From Protopterus annectens (taxonomy: Eukaryota; Chordata; Ceratodontiformes; Protopteridae), in assembly GCF_019279795.1 (NCBI RefSeq), contig NC_056743.1:923554936-923618935 (forward strand): DNA of 64,000 bases, read 5' to 3'. The position numbers were made by a program, and so were the translations under genes. Below are positions 32,115 to 43,999 of this stretch, piece by piece. Under the pieces are notes generated by a model. That model was not told where the DNA came from, ran no database searches, and worked only from the letters and a program-made list of their open reading frames with translations. Numbering within the stretch: the first letter of the stretch is position 1; the number at the start of each line of letters is the position of its first letter.

Positions 32115-33245
32115 ATGAACATGAGAAGTTTAGTCAACAAAGTCCATGATTTCCATGCCACCATATACCTATACAGCTCTGAGATCATTCTATTAACTGA
32201 AAACTGGCTAAAACCAGAAATTCATAGCAATGAAATAATCTTACCAGGCTATAATATACACACATGTGACCGAAAGAATACGTGGGGTGGAGGGTTGCTT
32301 TTATGGTCAAACAAAACTTAAATTTGGAACTTATTAATCCACTCAATCTCCCTGCCACCAATTCTGAAATACTATGCTCTAAACTCAAAGTTAACTCAAA
32401 CAAATATATAATAATTGTTGCTATATACATTCACTCAGGCAATACTCAAAACACAATTGAGGACATCTTTCTCTGGGTTTCACTGCCCTTCCCCCAAGAA
32501 ACTATCATCATGGGCAACCTCAACACTGACTGGCTAACTTATAACTCTGTTTCCCCTACTAATTTCATCAATTTACATGGTCTCTCAGGTCATTCAGTCT
32601 CCTACTAGAGTTGACACAGCCACCAAAAGAGAATCAATTCTTGATTGGATGCTCACCAACAAACCCTCCCTAGCCTTCCAATCTCACTGTCTTGCTGATG
32701 CCAGTAGTGACCATCTTCCCACCTACTTACTCAGACACCATATTAATCTTGCCAGACAATCCTGCTTCCACCTAATCTGCAACAAAAAGCAGTTCAACCC
32801 TCAAACCTTCCTATCACTTCTTAATCGCTTTGACTGGTCCCCATTTAAAACTCTTCCCCTTGACTCTGCAGTAGACTATTTTAATAACACCTTCCTTGAA
32901 GCTCTAAATACACTAGCTCCCTGCAGAACTGCTAGAATAAAATCTCACTACACACCATGGCTGTACAAAGATACTAAAAATTTATTAAAACTAAGGGACA
33001 AAGTCTGGTCACTCCGGCTTGCCACCAAAGACCAAGCTAATCTCTTTAGTTACAAACTACACAGTAAATCAAAATCACAAATTAAGCTTGACAAAAAAAC
33101 CCTACTATACTACCAGACAACAACAAAACCACAACAACCCCAAGAAATTCTGGTCCTCTATAAAAAAATTTCCTTCAACCTGGTAATACATCCTCCCCTA
33201 TCTCCTCTACATCTTCTAGTAGTGACAGCATTGCTACACAATTGA
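32115..33245 (+). pseudogene. LINE copy 2 endonuclease and linker
   Basis: The frames open at 32115-32321, 32282-32608 and 32577-33245 together cover an AP-type endonuclease. LTENWLKPE stands where copy 1 has LSETLLN, IIMGNLNTDW for GDFNIN, and SILDWMLTNK then ASSDHLPTYLLRH correspond to copy 1's STLDWILTNT and ISDHLLTYLIR. The linker FNPQTFLSLLNRFDWSPFKTLPLDSAVDYFN is clearly homologous to copy 1 (near 10880-10970). The enzyme role would be target nicking. Two frame changes and the D-to-N change in the G-D-F-N block make it inactive. Confidence 0.7.
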
Positions 33246-33438
33246 ATTATTTCTTCACTAACTCCATACTTTCACTCACCAACTCATTTAACAATTCTCC
33301 ACCATCCATGCCTACTTTAGTTAACAAATCCAATAACCTCTTTTCCTTTAAATCTGTCCACACATTTGCCATAAAAATACTTATAATACTTATAAATAGC
33401 TGCCCCGGCTGTTGCATACTCCGTAACTATCTTGATTA

Positions 33439-34700
33439 ACCATTCTATCTCAGAACAGCATATACCCACAAGCTGGAAAATATCTCACATTCTTCCCTTA
33501 CACAAAGGAGGTACCTCCCCCTGAGTTTTCTAACTACCGACCCATTTCTATCGTACCCCCCTCCAAAATTCTAGAAAAGTGTATCCGCGTGCAACTATTA
33601 AATTATCTGTTATCCAATAACCTCTTATCTAACACACATGGGTTCTGCCCTCACCATAGCACCACAGCTGCCCTTCTAAGCTTTACCAATACCATTAATC
33701 ACCACAGAAATAATGGACAACTTGTTTCCTCTATCTTCTTAGATCTCTTTAAAGCTTTCAACACAGTTCTTCATCAAAAATTCCTTGATGAACTAGCATC
33801 TCAAAATCCCAGCTCCTCTGCACTAGTTTGGTTCCATAGCTACCCATCTGGTCATCAGCAAGCTGTCAAATGGCAAAAGGAACTCTCTTTACTTTTACCT
33901 GTCACCCTGGGTGTTCCACAAGGTTCCATCCTTGGTCTCCTCCTTTTCAGTATATTTACTAACTGACTTCAGCTTTCACCCCCCTTAGTCTCCACAGTCC
34001 AATATGCAGACAATTCAACTCTAATATGTGCCACTCCTTCCCTCAACCAACTTGTCTGCATAACTCAGCAATCCTTCCTATTCATTGAATCATGGCTATC
34101 TAAATCTTATCTTATACTGAATCCTTCTAAAACCAAATTGATGCTGTTTCTCCCCCACTAAATCACATGACCCCTGTACCCCTTTCCAAATTCACTCATC
34201 CAATAACACCTTAATATTGGCTGTATCCCACACAAAATTATTAGGCATTTTTATTAATAACCTAAAATTTGATGTTCACCTATCAAGTCCATCAAAAAAC
34301 TCATATTAGACTAGGTTCTCTATACAGAATTAAGCCTTTCCTTACAAATAACACAAGACATAGACAGAAACGTCTTCTCTCCTTACTCCTATATGCATCC
34401 CCCATCTTTACAAACCTAAGTAAGACAAGTCTAGCAAAACAGGAGATCTGTTTACAATAAAATTGCAAGTTTTGTCACCAACTCTCCCACTGATCACATC
34501 ACTGCTCTGCCTTACAGCAGTTGCATTGGCTTGAATTACCCCACCAACTAAGACACGCTAAACTCTCCTTCACACATCAGCTCATACACCAACCTGATAA
34601 AACTCCTGCCCACACTTCTCATTTCAAAAAAACTACTGAAAGACTACCTAAGAAGCAACTGGATCTGTTCATGCTCTAGTCCTGGTTGACAACTTCCTCC
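33439..34700 (+). pseudogene. LINE copy 2 reverse transcriptase and C-terminal region
   Basis: Blocks corresponding to copy 1: ISHILPLHKGGT (near 33483), a YRPISI-like sequence with an early stop (near 33530), LLNYLLSNNLLSNTHGFCPHHSTTAALLSF (33589-33690), SSIFLDLFKAFNTVLH (about 33728-33775), LPVTLGVPQGSILG (about 33895-33935), the YADN box (near 34003), KLGSLYRIKPFL-like text (near 34312) and the C-terminal zone to about 34700. The catalytic box has N in place of the second D. Stops near 33963 and 34160 end the frames. Confidence 0.7.
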
Positions 34701-35734
34701 AACTCTTTCCTTTTCTTCCTTCCTTCCTCAGATCCCTATCTCAACTTATTTTTTACATTTCTCCCTCTGCATACGCAGACTCTTCCTTATTAATTCTCTT
34801 TCTCTTCTTCTCACTCCTTTCTATTTCCTTCTGTTTTTTCAGCTTTCTTCCCTTCTAACTTCACTATCACCTCTATCCCCATAACTCTTCCCACTTCTCC
34901 TATTTATCCAACTTCTCTGTCTACTTTTTATCCTCCCTAGCTTGTCTCCCTTTCCTCAGAGACTTAACTTACAACTTCAGCTTCATACATAGAGATGACT
35001 TATCATTTACAGGCAAAACTAAACTATACAGCTATATACTTCTTTCCTCTGGCTCAACATTTTATACCTTCAGCCTCTAACTACTACATGTCACAAACAT
35101 GAACCTCTGTATGCAAAAAGTACCTTATTTTTGCTCTATAATTTGTGTCTCTTGTAAATACTCATTTTAGCATCTTTTTTACATTGGGTTTCTTTTTAAA
35201 CCTTCTAAATATTGTTCTCTGTTAAATTTTTTACTTTGTAAGATCTTCTAAAGACTGTATAATCTCCAAATATTATTCTCTGTAAATGTTTTTTGTAACA
35301 ATTAATGTACTTATTCTGGAGCTTTTCTCACCGGCCCACTGCTGAAAATGGGCTATCACCCAGTCAGAGTATCCTGGTAAACAAAAATAAGTAATTAAGT
35401 AAATGAATAAATAAATAAAATAGGCGTTCATCATTGTAAAAAATAAGAGAAATTATCTTAAATCTACAGTATACTTTTACATCCCACGAAGCAGCCCAAG
35501 ATTACAGCATATTGACTTAAACTTGCTTTTGCCCAACCTTTCTTCTCTTCTTATACTACAAAGCCTATCTTTCTCACAACAAAAAAGTGCTTGCCTTCAA
35601 TATCTTTAACACATACAAGAGTCATGGAAAAGACTCTCCCACATTTAAAATACCCCCTGACTATACACTACACAAAACTGCTTTACTATACAACATGCAA
35701 TTTATATCATGAAATGTTTTATATAATTTTTTTT

Positions 35735-35830
35735 TTATTTTATTTTCAGTTATCTTTTGTTGACTGAGTTAGTCCCAGTAGGCTAGCAGCCTCTTTTCAG
35801 GAGAGACCTGAGATGGTATTTACACTACAA
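35735..35830 (-). mobile_element. LINE 3'-tail fragment
   Basis: TTTTGTTGACTGAGTTAGTC...GGCCTCTTTTCAGGAGAGACC is the reverse complement of the LINE tail type at 13.64-13.70 kb, with T-rich sequence at its outer end. No coding part is attached within the next 200 bases. Confidence 0.5.
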
Positions 35831-36079
35831 ATACAAAGAAAAACAACATTGTTTTACTTATATTTACTTTTTTCTTTCAGTGTCCTTTTCAACATGAATG
35901 ACAAAGTGAGGCATATGCTTTATAGTCCACCCATAAGTTTAACAAAGTCAACAAAAGTCCAGTCTTTCTCACCCATTTTTTATTGCAAGGCCATGTTTTA
36001 CAAATCTGATTAATATTTTATAATCTCCCATTTATTCACTAATTTTAATGTTGCTGGTCTTCTTCCTGTTAATTTCTAG

Positions 36080-37150
36080 TTTCCAACACTAGGCTCTGGT
36101 TAAAATCCGTCTGAGGCACTTGCGATTCTTGTGTGCTTCTTTTTGTCTCTCATGCATTTTCCTTTGGAATACTGACATGGTTTCTTTCTCTATAAGCTTT
36201 ACTGTCAAGTGTGAGAAGTGGAGTCCCCTTCTGTTTACTGGCTCAAATCTTTGTTGGATAAAATTTTTTATTTCATCCTTGGGCTGTTCTGCATCCAAAA
36301 ATGTATTTGATCCTCCAGGGAAAAAACGTATTTTATGACAGAAGGATACAACAGTTTGAATTTCACACATCTCCACAAAAATTCCTAATTGCTGGGATAA
36401 ATTTTCTTCTCTTCTGTCTGTTGTATAGTGAAATTATCATTTTCCACAACACTCTACTGTCTTCAGTTTTTAATACTTTTCCCTTCTACCCCAGTTTTGT
36501 CAGAATAATCTTGTTCTGTTGGCAAGATTTGAATCCTTACTAATACAGGTCTTGTTTGCTTTCTCATGACCAGGTTTGGAATACACTCAATGTGCCCTTT
36601 CAGTTAGCAAATCCTGCTGTGGAACACCAGTCCAGTTGCTTATTTGTGTTTTCATAAAATTAATCCAATCTGTTTCTTCCAGTTTTTCTGGGACAGCAGA
36701 TTATTTCAGGTTTCCTCTGTGCTCTCCATCTTCTAACTCTACCACTTTTGAAACAGCTCTTCTGCAGAATTCCTATAAGGCAGCCTGCCTTTGCTTCATT
36801 TCACTCTCTGATGTTTGCAGTTGTATCAGTTCATATGAATAGTAGTTAAAACTTTTTGTGTTTTTTCCAGCTGTTAATTATCTGAGTTGATATATTCCTT
36901 CAGTGTTTAATTTATTTCAATCACGTTTGCATACATTTGATTTTTTCCTGTAAATTACTGGACCATCTCTTGTATCAGAGCTGAATCCTGAACTGCTTCT
37001 TCCCACCCAGTGTTTCTCTTCACCTTTTATAGTTGATTTTCTTTCAGGTTTTCCTTTGCTGGCATCCATGCAATGCATTTACTAGGCAGTAACTGAACTT
37101 GACCCAAGCTGACAATATCACTGATTTTTGCTTCTGTTTTTATTTTCAAC
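36080..37150 (-). pseudogene. L1-like LINE ORF1 remnant
   Basis: In shifting minus-strand frames there is a coiled-coil-like Gln/Glu/Lys-rich part (about 36900-36750), then VVELEDGEHRGNLK (near 36755-36710), the L1 ORF1 'L-E-D-x-x-R-R-x-N' motif. A block with FTIQQTEEKKIYPSN (near 36450-36410) and SFCHKIRFFPGGSNTFLD (near 36355-36295) follow, corresponding to the C-terminal RNA-binding domain (yP-A-x-L pattern). An open frame of 95 codons ends at 36089 with basic RKMHERQKEAHKNRKC. L1-type ORF1 proteins bind RNA and act as chaperones. It is broken. Confidence 0.5.
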
Positions 37151-37199
37151 TGGGAGAGCTGAATTTAAGCTGTTCATCAGTGTGCAGCCATCCCTGAAG

Positions 37200-40110
37200 T
37201 CTCAAGAAGGTAAAAAATTTGACCAAAAATTATGTGGTACTTGGGATTGTACAAATATCAGAATATAAGTCTGCCCTGTTCTCAGTTGAGGATAAAAGAA
37301 ACCAGTGTGATAAAACATGGATAAATGAAATTGCAAATGGCGAAGTAGGTGGACTAAATTTTGGAGGAAGGACAGATGTGGAAGAGAGAGACATGACTGA
37401 CAAATTGGATTACTTAAAGGAATAGAAGAAAATATTATTTTCACACAATGTCTGATGGACACTGGAATAGTTTACTTTTCTTACAAGAATATAAGAATAG
37501 CAGAAGCAGGGAAGGAGGATGATTTTAATGTATCTTTGGGTAAATAGATTAGGTATTTGTATGGAAATGTAAGGGGAGTTGCTGCACTGGTCAGCTGTTA
37601 GAAAAAAAAGAGAAAGACACATATATTTTGCAGTCTTCATATATGTATATATTAAGAATATTGCATTTATTGTTAAAGTATATATTCAGCTATACAGCAA
37701 GATACCTGTATTTTGTCCTTAAAACAATAGCAGAGGATGGACTACACACAGCCAATACAGGAAGAGTGTAGCCAGTGAATGATCTCCATATTCAAGCAAT
37801 GTACAGGTCACATGATGGCATCAGAATTTGTATCCTTAATTTCATTATCACAACTAAAGGAATAGAACTGGATTGAATTTATGAATTCTGCTTCTTGGAT
37901 TTAGGCAACTCAAAAATCTTCCAGAAATTTCAACAAACAAATTGAACTGAAATGCATTACATAAATGAAATAGACAGTATGCACTGGTGTTGCCAAAAAT
38001 TTAGTAACAGTTCATTCTGAAATAGTTTTGACTTTCTAATCTTGCTGATGACGTAATCACATGTATTTTTTCAAGGTCCAATTGTGAACAAGAAATTTTG
38101 GTAACATTTCCAAAATCCTCCTTTATACAGTTATACATGTGACATTAAAGGGAAGAAATTGTCCCATATGTTACTGGCATTACAAGATGAGTATGACCTG
38201 CATGAGTGACATTTAGTTTATCACTCCTTTAGATCATTTATTGGATCCACAGTATTTCTTAACTTTACATGGCCCATATCACAACTGTTCAGCAAAAACA
38301 GCATTACAATTACAGTCCAGGTAAGCATACCCTCAGACACACATATGTGTTGTACAATCATCATGTAAATGCCACACAACAAAAAGTTGAACAAAAGCAT
38401 TTTTTGTAGGGCAAGCCCCTCTTCCCTCTCCATGTGGGTGTTCCCTCTAATTTTACTATTCTCATTTCCATATCATTGCACCTCAAAGAAGGCATAGTCA
38501 GGAACACAAAGAAAAATTATCTCTGCCTTCCTACCACATGCAGTGATTTCAAATAAAATTGAAATTAAATACCCCCAAGCATTAGCACATTGCTACCATA
38601 CACAGCAGCAGTACACAAGCACCTAATACCTGGAGCTGCGATGTTTGAATAAAAGTGACAGGAGTAATTTTATATTGAGCATCATCAAGTAAGCCTCATT
38701 TATCAACACAGCAGGGTACTTGGCTATGCTCTCAGAATGCAGTCTGCACAAGGTACATAGAAGAGGAGTTCTATACAGTTAAGTCAGGAAAAGTGCAGAA
38801 AGGGGATATTTGTGCAATTCAGCAAGTATGCATCCTGGCAATATGTGTACCTCTGTGGTCTCAGTTTTACCACTACAGGGACAAAGTGACATTTACCACA
38901 TAAACATTGTTTCTTTGAGCCGAATGACTCAATAAATATTTTGTTCCAGAAATATCAAAAGACATTTAATGCCAAAAGGATTTGCAGAAGTAAAAGAGAT
39001 AGGGGACTTTTGAATATATCAACGAGTACACACCAAACTGAGAAGCTTACGTGTGGAGTAATCCATTACAGAATTGTGGTGGATTTGTGGGTTGGCTCTA
39101 TTCTTCTGTCTCCACATGTACATTTTTGACTTTTGAATATATCACTAGCAGAATCATAGCTGGCTCAACCAGAGCTCTGTGTTGGCATCACAAACTAGTG
39201 CCTCCAGCCTTAGTTCTTCAAGTGCAAAAAAATAAATAAAAAAGGACTTCTGCAAAATTGCAGGATGCCAACTGGATGACTTCCTGTAGGTCAGGTTTCA
39301 GATAAAAAAAAAATAACTTTTAAAATTGTAGCAAACTGCACTACAGCACTCAGGTTTGATCACAAATGCAACACCGTATTTTAAAAGCTGGTCTGCATTA
39401 AAGAATGATTGAACTGATTGCATCCCCCAACATTTTGTGCCTGGGGCAGTTGCCCCTTTGTACTGTCCCAGCTCTGATACTGATTACTAACAATCATTCT
39501 TTGAAATGCAGTCTTGCAACAGTATAACATTTTGCTTTCAAATCACCTGTACCAGTCAGTCTTTGCCTTGCTCCACTAGTAATATGTGTGCTACATTGCA
39601 AAGCAGGATCTGACACACACAAGTACATCTCTGGTGGTGGGTTCCATCTATTTTTATATAAAGCAGCCTTTACCTCAAGCCGTCTTTAGTTTTTCTTAGC
39701 ACTTTGAAATTGTGATCATTCAATTGTGTTTTTTTTTTGCAGGTAGTTTGCTGGGCATCTTCATCAGACTTTCAACTAGATTAAGTATTTAAAATATTTT
39801 ATTTTTTGATAAATAGAAGCATTATAAATGTGTTGATTATTTTATGCAATTTTAGGAAACCAATCACATTTTCAGCAAAGTCAGTTAGCAAGTGGGGATG
39901 TAGCAGACCTTTTCATACACATTCATAACCATTATATATTTTGTTTAGGTATAGCACACACTAAAAACTGAGAATACTATGTTACATATATAATAAGGCT
40001 GACATTATTCCTCAAGGTGAAGGAACAGTCTTCTTAATGAAGAAAAAAAAAATCACATAAATGTCCCCCAGGGATTAGCAATATGATCCTTAGCAAGTAG
40101 AGAGGTAAAC
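37200..40110. other. No recognisable gene or element
   Basis: About 2.9 kb of AT-rich sequence. Only chance short frames are present. A phrase GACTTTTGAATATATCA occurs twice (about 39006 and 39128), about 122 bases apart. No splice-flanked exon with known protein similarity was recognised. Confidence 0.4.
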
Positions 40111-40119
40111 CTAATGTGG

Positions 40120-40195
40120 ACACTTCATAGAGTCACGGCTAGGCTATATATGGTTATTCAAACTACCTGCCTGTATTAAGCTATGAACCTACGAA
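40120..40195 (+). mobile_element. CR1-like LINE 3' terminus fragment
   Basis: CACGGCTAGGCTATATATGG followed by CTGCCTGTATTAAGCTATGAACCTACGAAC parallels the family end at 40.71-40.77 kb (GGCTAGGCTTATAAAGGCCC ... CTATGAACCTAT). It is very short, so this is a tentative call. Confidence 0.35.
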
Positions 40196-40313
40196 CTCTG
40201 ACAATAAGTATGAAGCAGAAAATATTATACTGAAAGACTTTGCCTTCAAATATTTGTAGAACTTAAGAAAAAAAAGTGTCACATACACACTATATATGTG
40301 TGTGTACAAATAC

Positions 40314-40342
40314 AGACACACACACACATGCACACACACACA

Positions 40343-40437
<95 letters not shown>
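40314..40437. repeat. (CA)n microsatellite
   Basis: About 120 bp of CA dinucleotides with a few interruptions (ATGCAC, CAAACA, CATACA), lying directly upstream of a CR1-like LINE 3' fragment. Confidence 0.98.
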
Positions 40438-40439
<2 letters not shown>

Positions 40440-40775
40440 AAAGGTAGCTAAATTCCATGCTCTGGAACAGGCTCCCCATCCATGTGAAGCAGAGACCATC
40501 GCTAACTCTGTTTAAGTGTAACCTTGACCAACTGATAAGAAATTTTAAATTTTCCCTGGGTTAGGCCCCCTTGTCTCTGATAGACACAGGCAGACAGTAA
40601 TGCTGAAACTAATCTACCCCCCCCCCCCCACATAGCCTGTAGGAACTTCCTAACTAACATACCACCTCCTAATAAATGCCCATTAAACATAAGGACACAA
40701 TTGGGTTGGATTGCATGGCTAGGCTTATAAAGGCCCTGGTGGTCATCTGCCTAGTATATACCTATGAACCTATAA
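40440..40775 (+). mobile_element. CR1-like LINE 3' end (5'-truncated)
   Basis: In one frame: MLWNRLPIHVKQRPSLTLFK, the C-terminal motif W-N-x-L-P...F-K..LD of CR1-like ORF2, starting at about 40458. The identical core LPMLWNRLPIHVKQ is found in the LINE at 15.25 kb. The 3' UTR (with a C14 run at 40617-40630) ends in GGCTAGGCTTATAAAGGCCC and ACCTATGAACCTAT (about 40760-40775). Confidence 0.7.
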
Positions 40776-41488
40776 CTAGGCCCCACAAAGATACCTGTTT
40801 AGGTCAATGTGTAATGTATATAAACATTGTTTAAGATCATAAAATGTTAGCATTATTCTGCTGGCCTTTAAAAAAAGGTAAACTAAAAATATACTAAGGA
40901 CATAGCATAAATTACAGAGGACACTGTATCTTAAGAATCATGTATGGTATAGTAAACACGTTACTTTAAATATCCTAAGAAATGAAAGTGGTGAAAAATC
41001 CTCAACCAAAACATAAAATTTTCAAATATAACTGAAAGCAGTGAATATTATACACAGAAGGGATGTTCTCTGCAGACTTTTATGCATAATGCGTTAAGAA
41101 TTTGAATCATGACAAATATGCCTAGTAAAGTATATCAGTAATACATATAGGTTTGTGTATAAATAAATAAGCTATGAACATAAAATATTCCACAACAGTA
41201 AAGAAAAAGAAAGACTGTCCTGGGAATTCCTTAAAGGTCCCAGTACTAGAAAGGCCCTTCCAGCACAACTTACCCACTTCCAATTCAGAAGCATGCTAGC
41301 TGCGATGAGTGAAGACTTAATTATTGGCATTTTGCATGTTTTCTGAATTGCAGTTGCTACAGCAACATACAGATAAAGGTTGATTTTTACATCACAGTAG
41401 TAACCTGTGGCTCATTTTGGCAGTGGCATTCCCCTCAGCCACTCTCTCTCTCACACACAAGTTCATAAACCTGAACCTATGAACATGA

Positions 41489-41489
<1 letters not shown>

Positions 41490-41565
<76 letters not shown>

Positions 41566-41587
41566 CACACACACCACACACACCACA
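41490..41587. repeat. (AC)n microsatellite
   Basis: About 75 bp of pure AC followed by interrupted copies (ATGCACACACACC). Preceded by TTCATAAACCTGAACCTATGAAC, reminiscent of the CR1-like LINE terminus. Confidence 0.97.
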
Positions 41588-41672
41588 GTCCCTGTATCTG
41601 TCCATACTACCATCATGTGGTTACTTCCCTACCTGGAATACTTAACTGCTAGTACAGCACTTATGTGTGAGT

Positions 41673-42090
41673 CCCTTGTGGTCTAATACTGTGCCCCCAC
41701 CCGATTCCTGTTACGATATTGGTGCAGATATGGCACTTTACAGAATCATCCCTGGTGTCTAGTGTATCCTCCACCCCCCAAGACCTCATTATAATGTCTG
41801 TGCCTTGGGCACTTTACAGAGTATTTCCTGGTGGTTTAGCCCATTCCTACCCCCTGACACCCATCATAATGTTTATGCCATCACTGCACTTAAAGTAAGC
41901 CCTTGTGTCTAGTGCATCCCTCTCTCCTCCATCCCCACAGTAATGTAGGTGCTGGTATAGCACTTAAAACATTAATCCATGGTGTCCAGTGGTTCTCCCC
42001 TCCCCTGATTCCTATTCAGATGTATGTGCCATTATGAAACATTTAAAGTAAACCCTGGAGTCTAGTGGTTCCCTCCACCAAATTCATACG
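41673..42090. repeat. Minisatellite, unit 76-77 bp, about 5.5 copies
   Basis: The phrase CCCTGGTGTCTAGTG (with variants) begins at 41673, 41750, 41827, 41900, 41977 and 42053, spacings of 77, 77, 73, 77 and 76. Each unit continues with a C-rich stretch, ATTATAATGT-TGTGCC and GCACTTTA. The copies differ by perhaps 20-30%. There is no coding frame. Confidence 0.85.
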
Positions 42091-42099
42091 CAGAGGTTG

Positions 42100-42600
42100 A
42101 ACATGACCGTTTGCTTCCACAGACGGTTTTCTTGAATTGCTCAGTTATGTAGATGTCATCCCGGAGGCAGTTCTGGGAAGAGAGCACATGGCTAATTAGT
42201 ATATGCCTCTCCCCTCAGAATGCTTGAATAGCATTCGGCACAGCTGCAGGTCCAGCCCTTCGCTGTGACGCACTTCCTCATATTGGGGGACCATGCAGCA
42301 CCATCTAAATGTGCTTGTTAAATAGCTGAATCACTGCAACTAAAATGAATGTAGTTTTATATTTAGGCTAAAGAGTAAACCAAGTCCTTGATTTGATAAC
42401 ATATACAGATAGACATAGTAAAAAAAAATACCATTTAATACATACATTTAAAAATAACAGTTAAGTTACCTCAACGTGTATAGCTTTAATATGAAAAAAT
42501 CAACCCTGCCTGAAATCCATAACATTTTCATAGATATGTGATAAATATAGCACAGATTTTTGTACATTTCTAAAAAAGCAAAGCTTATTTTAGAAGTGCA
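42100..42600. other. No recognisable gene or element
   Basis: Mixed composition (GC-richer to 42300, AT-rich after). No motif, repeat or homologous copy elsewhere in the window was seen. Confidence 0.35.
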
Positions 42601-42654
42601 ACTTAATGCACACAAACAGTTCTACTAGGCAATTTATGTACATGTATATGTATA

Positions 42655-42770
<116 letters not shown>

Positions 42771-43121
42771 CACAAACACAAATACATACACACACAAATA
42801 TAGATATATATACACACATCTATGGGTGCTACTGAAGAGGTCAATTGTGTGTTAGGTCAAGAACCGCCTTGTCGACTACATATGGTTGACTAGGCAGCTG
42901 ACTTGACAGGTGTGCAAGACAGTATAAACCATGGGTTGGGAGCTCTTACACTGTGTTTGCCCTTGTTTTTGATTATTTTTTCAAAGTTAGATTTTTGCAT
43001 GCACCAATGCTGTTTCTTTTTCCATGCGTAATATTTTTTTGTTTACATTATTTTCAACCTTTTCTGGTCGATATTGTTGCAGTTGACCTTGGGTGTTTTA
43101 GCTTTAATGGTGCACCTGTAT

Positions 43122-43123
43122 AT

Positions 43124-43168
<45 letters not shown>
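43122..43168. repeat. (TG)n microsatellite
   Basis: TG repeats directly adjoining a PLE-type 3' end at 43169. Confidence 0.95.
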
Positions 43169-43170
<2 letters not shown>

Positions 43171-43700
43171 AAAATCAATAACATCCCCCACCACTCTGCG
43201 AGGAAACGGGCAACTTTTAATCAAAATAATAAAACATTTAATAAACAACGGTAAGCGCTTTCACAACTCAATGTTGCTTCTTCAGAACATTCAAAAATTA
43301 CATCAAAAACACAGTCTTATTTAATTAAAACAATTAGCAAAAGATCCAATAAAAATCAAGAAACAATTAAAATATCAATTAAAAATCAACTGTGCATATC
43401 TAACAGTCTCAACAAAACTTCCTAACCAATCAGGTAATACTAAAAGTCTTATCCTATCAAATTGATGGCAAAAATATTAATATTCTAAGTCCAGTAAGAT
43501 CTGTAATATGATTGGTTGAGACCTCTCACTGGTTGACTTCCATTGACGGAACAAACAACCAGTGAGGAAAAGGCTCAACCTACTGAATAACATTCACTCA
43601 TTAGAGCAATTTAATTAACATAAATCATAAGTGGAATTTTCACAATCTACTTAAGATTCATTGTTGTAGTGAACTGCACATATTAAATTATATCAAAAGG
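43169..43700 (-). mobile_element. PLE-type 3' end, no coding part
   Basis: On the minus strand, TTCTGAAGAAGCAACATTGA followed by GTGAAAGCGCTTACCG and an A/T-rich stretch (about 43290-43230), with the end near GTTGCCCGTTTCCTCGCAGA. PLE-1's end has the same layout: TCTGAAGAAG, then GTGAAAG, GAAAGCACTT, then TTAAAC (RC, about 26470-26420). It is 5'-truncated; further sequence to about 43700 has no motif. Confidence 0.4.
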
Positions 43701-43908
43701 TACTTCAACAAAGTATTAGTTTAAGCGTGTGCACACTTATGCAACCAGCTTATTGTACATTTTTTATTTTTTATATTTTTTTCCCTTAACAGATTTGTTT
43801 GATTTTCAATTGAATTGTACAGGTTATTGATCACATTAAAAGTGGGAAAAGTTTTTTGATATCACAAAAACCTGGCATTTTAACAGGGGTGTGTACACTT
43901 TTTATATC

Positions 43909-43910
<2 letters not shown>

Positions 43911-43988
<78 letters not shown>

Positions 43989-43999
43989 GTGTGTGTGTG
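43911..43999. repeat. (GT)n microsatellite
   Basis: About 85 bp of GT dinucleotides with two point interruptions. Confidence 0.97.

Larger units (their letters stand above)
30590..35435 (+). mobile_element. LINE (L2/CR1-group), copy 2
   Basis: Same family and layout as the element at 9.35-13.73 kb. It has a C/T-rich leader (about 30.6-31.6 kb), endonuclease traces (LLNMNMRSLVNKVHDF at about 32110, LTENWLKPE, then GNLNTDW and SSDHLPTYL), RT with HGFCPHHSTTAALLSFTNT and FLDLFKAFNTV, and GVPQGSILGLLLFSIF (about 33910-33957). 'QYADNSTLIC' (YADN for YADD, near 34000) and the GSLYRIKPFL block (near 34315) come next. The 3' UTR ends with GGAGCTTTTCTCACC...CTGAAAATGGGCT and an (AATA)n tail (about 35395-35420). 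Stops and frame changes are frequent; it is older than copy 1. Confidence 0.8.

Noticed and set aside
40276..40515. Frames coding for His-Thr or Cys-Val repeats at the TG/CA arrays (also 41.4, 42.6, 43.9, 45.2 and 50.05 kb)
   Set aside because: They are translations of dinucleotide repeats, open in several frames on both strands; no protein evidence.
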